A stretch of 64,000 nt of DNA, from assembly GCA_950022295.1 (NCBI GenBank), contig OX465600.1:303624031-303688030 (forward strand). Reading direction: 5' to 3'. This DNA is from Bromus sterilis. Lineage: Eukaryota > Streptophyta > Magnoliopsida > Poales > Poaceae. Below the pieces are notes generated by a model that saw nothing but the letters and a program-made list of their open reading frames with translations, was not told the origin of the DNA and searched no databases. Made by a program: the position numbers and the translations under genes. Positions 57,499 through 64,000 of the stretch are shown in pieces (positions within the stretch are counted from its first letter, which is position 1; the number at the start of each line of letters is the position of its first letter).

Positions 57499-59286
57499 TG
57501 TTGGGGTTCAAGGTAGAAAACACAAATTTTTCATAACCTACGAGACCCATACCCAAGACCTATGCTATGGCGATGCAAGTAACAGACATAAATAGATCAC
57601 ATACCAGTATGTAGTCCGTTAAGCGAGAAACGTTCCCGCATGAACGTGGTTGGTGTAGTCGTACCGGCAATCCCCGATGCCGCGCAGATCCACGATGACT
57701 CCTGTAGCCACGCGATCCTTGTAGACCGATGAAGGGATTACGTCCCCGTCGGAACGTTGTTGATGAAGACCTCACGATACGACCACGACGATGAAGTAGC
57801 ACCACAAGTGTAGTGCCTCGCGGGATTATACACATACAGTATACCAGACGTCCCTCCGGGCTCCGAACCAGTAGAGCAGGGAAAATAAGATGGATTCGGA
57901 TCCTGATTCCAGTAGCACGATGGCGTGCGTATAGTGGAGAAATCCCCAACCAAGTGTAGACTCCAAACAAGGGGAGTCCACTCGAGGAAGGAGAAAGGAG
58001 GGAGAGAGATGAGAGAAACTTGTCTCAAATTTGGATGTGAAGAAAAAGGGCACCCTACCCCTCCTTATATAGGCCAAGGAGGGGGGCAACCTCCCCTCAA
58101 CTTCCCATGTGGGACTAATCCCAAGGGGTGGGGGGGCAAATGCGCCCCTAGGGGGGCATGGGCCCCTTCATGGCGCCATGGCCCATGGGGGAGGACTCCC
58201 TCTCCCCCTAATGGGCCCTATGAGGCCCATATGCCTTTTCTTCCATTTTTAATTATATTTAAATACATTTTAATATTTAATTCAGATAATTAAATAATAA
58301 AACATATATTAAACATTATTAAATATATTTTGAACCTTTCAAAATACCCGGAACAACTTCCGGCCTTCATCGGAACAATTCCGGTGTTCTCTCCAATTTC
58401 TCCGGTGATACCGAATCAATCCTTACTGCGTCGAGTACCCTTAAGTGTAACACCCTACGGTCCGGGAAACAGCAGACATGATCGAGACAATTCTCATTGA
58501 TCAATGACTAATCAATTGAACCTGGTTACAATCCTTGATAGCCCCTACGCTTCCATCGAATGAACTTCAATCGCTGTTGGATCCGTTAACCGTGTGCCTG
58601 TTCCCTTTGTCCTATGGTACTTTGCTTCTCCGAGGTTTGATCATCGGTATCCACTATACCTAGTTCGTCCTCGTTCTCAACAAACAAGTTTACTCGTTCC
58701 CGTGATATTACAACTCCGTGACCTAGTCACACGTTTGCAAACTTTATGGTGCAACATCATCGAGTGGGCCCAGAGTACCTATCCGTCACACGGATGGACA
58801 AATCCCGCTTTGATCTATTTGCATACTCATTAACATATCTATTCGGAATACCTGAAGTACTCCTTTATAGCCAGCATATTTCAGTCAGGCGGTGGGTAGC
58901 AAATCAAGGCATCCTAATAGAAAGTAATTACGTATGATCATTACGGTCTAAGGATCTGGTCACTACGTTATAGTTATCGCAATGTCGAACTATGTGACTT
59001 GATCACATCGCAACACTTCTGGTGGGTGTATGTCCATCATATCATTATCCAATGATACGACTCCATTGTCAACAGACGCCATTGTCTCATGATCAGGAAA
59101 CCTTGATCATCAATCCCCCAATGGACTAGTATACTAGGGTTTACTAGGGACCTGGTTGTTTGTATACCACACCTGTATTAATGTTTCCGCTTAATACAGT
59201 TATAGCATAGTATCAAACGTATTATGAACTAATGGAATATGCTCGATAAAACATATTTTATTTTCCTCTAGGGCACATTCCCAACA
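57499..59286 (-). repeat. 3' LTR of the minus-strand Copia (1788 bp, complete)
   Basis: Plus-strand ends TGTTGGGGTTC and CATTCCCAACA, which form a short inverted repeat TGTTGGG/CCCAACA. It carries the TATA box at 58063-58073. Confidence 0.92.
58063..58073 (-). promoter_or_regulatory. Probable TATA box of the Copia LTR, copy 2
   Basis: CCTATATAAGG on the minus strand, the same as at 5384-5394. Confidence 0.5.
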
Positions 59287-59297
59287 GTCTCCCACTT
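59287..59297 (-). promoter_or_regulatory. Polypurine tract of the minus-strand Copia
   Basis: AAGTGGGAGAC on the minus strand, directly before the 3' LTR. The same word recurs inside the element (see 60261-60430). Confidence 0.8.
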
Positions 59298-62200
59298 GCA
59301 ATAGAGTACAAATAATCCAGTTGCATTTTCTCTGGATCATAACTCCTTATTGATCATGCTTGCCCGTGGAAGAGGTTGTATCAATGGTCTGGGTACCATT
59401 CAGAACTGTATGTCCTTTTGCAAATCATAATGTCACCTAATTTGACATTCCTTCATTATCCACTATAATGATGAGGTATATATATTTGGCGGTGAAGTGA
59501 GACTTCGTTTGCTGTGTCATAGCAATGACATCCGGTGGGTCACGCGGACTTTCCCATAGTCATGCACACTTGAAACTCACTCAATCAGAAGTCGAACTTC
59601 TTAAGCCATAATATAACTCCTGCTACTTCTAAAGCAGCCACATCAATGTAGATTCAATCCTTAGTGCATTGTATGCAACTTTGATGTCTAACCATGTCTC
59701 TTTCAACTTAGGCATTCATTAGTATGATATCTCAATTTTCTAGGTTAGTGTCAAAACTTGAACCAGCATAACATTTATGGTCAAGTCCACTATCCTTTAC
59801 AAATTTGAGATGTATCCTCAGTTCTCTTCAGACACTGAAGGATAAACTTAACTCTTTGTTCAATGATTTACTCATAAATCATATCACAACATGTTCTTAC
59901 TACTAAGAACTTGGGTCACATTACGTCGAGTACATAACTCTGGTTTTATATGAAAGAACCTATGACAAAGGCATAGAGGATCCAACACATCCATTCCTTT
60001 CATTAACCATTAACCATTGTTCTTGTACTGAGATTAACTCAACACTTTTCTTGGATATACAAGTAAGGACCACTTCTTGACTTGTCCCATTCTGAACTCC
60101 TTCAGAATCTTATCCAGGAAAGTATTCCGACACATTAATCTATCTTAATAGATTTTCAATGCTTAATACTTATTCATCTTCATTTATGAAAGATTCAAAT
60201 AATCATTAACACCAACTGCACCATTCATAATATGTTATCCATATATGAGAATGTTATCATGCTCCCACTCAAATATGTCATGCACATATTAAGTTATAGG
60301 ATAACACTCATATTGCTCCCACTCAAATATGTCATTTACATATAAGTCTAGGATAATACTCCCATAGCTCCCACTCAAAATATGTCGTCTACATATTAAG
60401 TTTCAGGAAACTATTCAGCTCCCACTCAGTTTCATGCAAATGCATGTTTCCTCGATATTTTGGTTAAGTCCAAAATCCTTTGATCATCCATCAAAATGAG
60501 AATTCAGTTTACGAGACACTAGTATCCATATGTTTTTCCAAAACCTTCTTGTTGTACCAATTACAACACTTCTTCAAATACAGGATTTGAGGAAGTCACG
60601 GTATTGATAACAATCCTGGATCAATCGTAGTGAATATCCCTTTGACTCAAGCATTGCTACACATTGTAGTCAACCCATTGAATTTGTCAGAAACAATCTT
60701 TGTGACAAACCAATCTTGATGTCCCTTTGATGTTCACATTTATTCCTCATAACTCTGAAGTTATTGTGAATATCAAGTAACCTCCTTACTTGATAAGATT
60801 CAAGCAATCTTAAATGTAACTCAACATAGGATTTCATGACTCGTAGTCTTATCTCGTACTTAGGTCCAACATTGCTTCTTTGTAGTTCGTAGGAATGTCT
60901 TGTTCCATTAACATGACAAGTGAATCATGAATATCATTTTGCACCAGGGGCAAATATATATTCTTGAATCCTACCTTTCTCAGTAAAATCTCCCATCAGA
61001 AGATCATGATCATTATCATTAGTTTCTCCTCTTATTGTAGAGCTTTGCTTCCAGAACATATTCCGTTGCACTACTTTGACATTTGGAGGCAAGGTCAATT
61101 ACCTTGGTTGAACTTTCACTTTTCTTCCATTACCACATTTATCAAGAACAATTCTTGACAAACACCAAACATAGCAATACAAGTTTTGCTCCTTTTGGTT
61201 CTAGTTGTGGAAGATGCATCCATAGTTCTCTAAGGATATACTACAAAGATAATTTATCTTGCATAAATCAAGCTTCCTAGAAACCACAACACACCATGAC
61301 ATATATAGTGTTGGTTTCCACGAACTCAGATGGTTCCCTATGCTGAATTGAGTTTGCATATTAAATTAATAACTCTAAACAATAATAATGTAACTTGGTA
61401 AGAGATAACTTAGACCATACACTTTTCGATAGAATATGATCACAATGTTCAGGCACGTCAATCATATTGAAGTGTCTCAAGACATTGCAATTTGTGGAAC
61501 AACTTTCACACAAGTCTTTATGCCCAAGACTAACTCAAAACATTTGTCACTTTGATCAAATCGTAGAGACTTGTCTTTCTTGTTAATTTAATATCCATCT
61601 TTACTCTGAAATCCCTTTTGATCATATCAAATTATTTCAGACTCATGTTTCATTAGTGAATACAAATATTCATCTAAGTCCACATACGAAGTTCACGAAA
61701 TAATGAAATTCACCACATGCTGACATACGATACATCACAATGTATGATATTCAACAATCAGTACACATTCTGTTTACCAGAATACGAGGTTTTAGTCATC
61801 TCACCTAAAAGGCATGGTTTGTATGTGTCAAGAGATCAAGTATCTTAAGACATCATCATACCATTCATGACTTAAAACTGTAGTGTCATTATTAAGCCTG
61901 GATATTTCTTGGCATTACAATATTTCTTATAAATGATCAAACAACTATCATCAATATAAGAATAACTCATTCATAATCGTAATGTGACCATAAGAGATAT
62001 CATTCATAAAAGGAGAACAACTGACTTGTTTCTCACTAATATGAATAATTGTCTTCGCGAGATGCAAGACACACTAATAAAGTCCTCATTCAAACGATCA
62101 TAAAATTTATTCATATATTAATCAATTGATAGATGTAGAGGGAGAGTGTTGTCGACCATCAACTATCTTGATTGCCGTCAGCACACATTTTCACCTCATC

Positions 62201-63874
62201 CCTTCCAAGTCACTCTCAAGCAGTAAGTTCAAGCATCGAATACTTAATCAACCGCAATTAGTGTTTCATGGGAAAGACATTTATAACTCGTATATCAAAT
62301 ATACCTTCTCCGTCAATGACCATTCCTGCATTGGTTCTACTCTTAAAGTTCTTAACTTTAACCATGACCTCATGACAGGTGAACGATTCTCCTTCATGAC
62401 ATAGTCCAGACATGGTCTTTGTAACTGGGAGGAAGCGGATGCAACTCCCCAGTTATCGCAAAGTAACCAGTCATTCAGTAGTCCAAGTTATACACAAGGT
62501 GTTCCATGTATCTTATACATTTTCCAAGTGACTTTCTCACCAGGTTGTTCCTTCCACCATTGTTGAAAGAAACCCCGTCCATATACTCATATTCCATTAC
62601 TCAGATTTGTGACCAAGTGCGTTCAAGTTTCACCTAGCACGTCATACGTGCTGGTTAACATGCATTCACAATTCAGACTCATAGAATGAAGTATGGTGTA
62701 TTGGACAGTCATTCATAAGTGACGGTGAGTGCGATACTCATTATCATCTTCCTTGATTACGGAGTTGTCAGGTGTATCTCCTAGCAGTTCTTCGTATTAT
62801 GTTTAGCAAGTCATTACTAATGAGTATGTCTCTAATGGTGTTGGTACACATCAATGAAGTAAGACCCATTTACCTTAAGTTCTATCATACTAAAAGAGCC
62901 ATAGTTCTAAACATTGGTATGACGTTATCTACAATGATATTTGCTAAGACATGAAGATTAAGTTCATAATATGGAGTTCATGTTTCAAAAAAAATTCTGG
63001 AACTCCCACTCAGACAAACATCCCTCATAGTTTGTTCTAAGTGATTACACGATCCTTGAAGAACATACCTCCCCCGTGTGACACGACCATCAGTATGTTG
63101 TTCAAGGTAGGCCATCATGCCAATCACATCATCCATGTGACTCATGCTCGACCTTTCGGTCTCTTGTGTCCCGAGGCCATGTCTGCACATGCCAGGCTCG
63201 CCACAATAACCTTAGTGAGTATATGCCGCGTATGTAAGGCCATGTTTCTGGACATGCTAGGCTTGCTCCACCCATCTTGTGAACGTAAAAATGTTTGACA
63301 CCCGTGTGACACGTGATGCCTCCATAATGAAGAACTTTCCAGATGGTGCTTCACTAAGGAAGGACACTTTGTTGGATTAGTGAGGGATCATCCTATTATG
63401 CTACCGTCGTATATCTAACATATTAGCAAAACAGGATGCAATAGTATAAATCATACATGCTATGATTCCCCCCGACATGCAAATTAAAGTTGAAAACGCC
63501 TTTCTACTTTATCTTTTGCAAGTTTTACGTGGCTGCTAGGGGTTTCGAGAAAATAACCGCTTTCTATCCTGCGAAAACAAGCCACAACACCAATCCCGCA
63601 ATTGTCTCTATTACACCCCTGTCGGGGCCCTCCGTTGCAAACATCTTCGCATTGCTAATGCAGAGAGACAGACACCCCCCAGCCACTTTATATGGTACAA
63701 GCCATATGTCAAGCGTGGAACCAGTCTCGCGTAAACGCGTAAGGTCGGTCGGCGGCCGCTTCATCAAACATTGCCGCAACACTAAATGAGTACACGTGAG
63801 AGGGTAACAATTGGAGAATTGATGCCCACATACTAGATGTGTTCTATCCGTACAATACATCTACGCATAGCCTT
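59298..63874 (-). other. Internal domain of the minus-strand Copia, coding capacity lost or absent
   Basis: Uniformly AT-rich with stops in all six frames; the longest open frames are below 100 codons and match no domain I recognise. The AATATGTCAT-ACATA word near 60281 could be a decayed copy of the RT Y-V-D-D codon region read in reverse, but this is weak. The overall length (4.6 kb) is about that of a normal Copia interior, which favours decay or replacement rather than simple deletion. Confidence 0.55.
60261..60430 (-). repeat. ~53-bp tandem repeat, about 3.2 units, with purine-tract-like word
   Basis: Units start GCTCCCACTCAAA near 60261, 60315, 60368 and 60418. The first three continue ATATGTC-T-ACATAT and AGGA-A-ACT. 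On the minus strand each unit contains TTTGAGTGGGAGC, close to the purine tract AAGTGGGAGAC. Another copy of the word is at ~63002 (GAACTCCCACTCAG). Confidence 0.85.
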
Positions 63875-63886
63875 GCTTTGATACCA
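63875..63886 (-). promoter_or_regulatory. Primer-binding site of the minus-strand Copia (tRNA-iMet type)
   Basis: Reads TGGTATCAAAGC on the minus strand, one base after the LTR end. It matches the plant Copia site TGGTATCAGAGC with one change. Confidence 0.9.
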
Positions 63887-63887
63887 C

Positions 63888-64000
63888 TGTTGGGGTTCGG
63901 GGCACAAAACACAAAATTTTCATAACCTACGAGACCCATACCCAAGACCTATGCTATGGCGATGCAAGTAACGGACATAAATAGATCACATACCAGTATG
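63888..64000 (-). repeat. 5' LTR of the minus-strand Copia, first 113 bp in window
   Basis: Begins TGTTGGGGTTCGGGGC and matches 57499-57611. There are about seven differences, mostly clustered in the first 30 bases (CAAGGTAG versus CGGGGCAC). Confidence 0.92.

Larger units (their letters stand above)
52680..59019. repeat. Large direct duplication, copy 2
   Basis: Matches 1-6340 base for base with offset 52679 and about a dozen differences. Beyond 59019 this copy continues through the intact Copia LTR, whereas copy 1 jumps to unrelated sequence. This side is therefore the uninterrupted original arrangement. Confidence 0.95.
57499..63999 (-). mobile_element. Copia-type LTR retrotransposon, minus strand, right end outside window
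   Basis: Read on the minus strand: 5' LTR (63888 and beyond the window), PBS 63875-63886, internal domain 59287-63887 (4601 bp), purine tract at 59287-59297, 3' LTR 57499-59286. The LTR start TGTTGGGAATGTGCCCTAGAGG resembles the BARE/Angela/WIS group. The interior has no gag or pol frame longer than ~100 codons, so it is either heavily decayed or a non-autonomous derivative. Inserted into LTR 3 of the array. Confidence 0.88.

Overview
This window looks like intergenic DNA from a large grass genome of the wheat/barley tribe (Triticeae). The evidence is a nested stack of Gypsy-type and Copia-type LTR retrotransposons, CACTA transposons whose ends start CACTAGT, Stowaway MITEs flanked by TA, a Helitron end, and spliced plant-type gene structures. 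The species and the retroelement family names cannot be fixed from sequence alone. Only one ordinary, apparently intact host gene is visible: a two-exon late-embryogenesis-abundant / seed maturation protein (SMP, LEA D-34 type) gene on the minus strand at 23031-23773.

Layout. Bases 1-6340 and 52680-59019 are near-identical direct repeats, offset by exactly 52679 bases. Each holds an LTR-like flank, three same-family minus-strand LTRs joined by 47-bp linkers (the third broken), and a Copia LTR. Copy 1 stops inside the Copia LTR. Copy 2 continues through the whole LTR (to 59286) and a 4.6-kb internal domain to the primer-binding site and the start of the other LTR at 63888. The arrangement is what a tandem duplication of a ~52.7-kb unit (6341-59019) would give, with the other copy lying mostly left of the window.

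6341-12203 holds a retroelement-like remnant, a minisatellite, and the right-hand part of a CACTA transposon carrying a multi-exon gene (En/Spm-type plant transposase-associated domain followed by a Ulp1-like cysteine protease domain). 12204-24265 holds a possible orphan exon, MITEs, a foldback element, a Helitron 3' end, small tandem repeats, and the LEA gene with its promoter. A Copia retrotransposon with 182-bp LTRs (24266-35974, target duplication AATAT) sits about 490 bp upstream of the LEA start codon. Two non-autonomous CACTA elements are inserted into it (24803-27242, TGG; 29985-34179, GAT), each with its own internal tandem array.

35975-42213 holds the displaced upstream flank of the LEA gene, two LINE-like tails, a degenerate CCATG-rich repeat and an LTR-like fragment. 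42214-52116 is a Gypsy-type element that has gag and protease but no recognisable reverse transcriptase or integrase. A solo LTR of the same family sits inside its 5' LTR (CTGCC duplication).

The order of insertion can be read from the nesting. The LEA locus came first, then the short-LTR Copia, then the two CACTAs. On the right, the TGTGACG-type LTR-like host came first, then the Gypsy element and the solo LTRs, then the minus-strand Copia, and last the large duplication, which carries all of these layers with only about a dozen visible differences.
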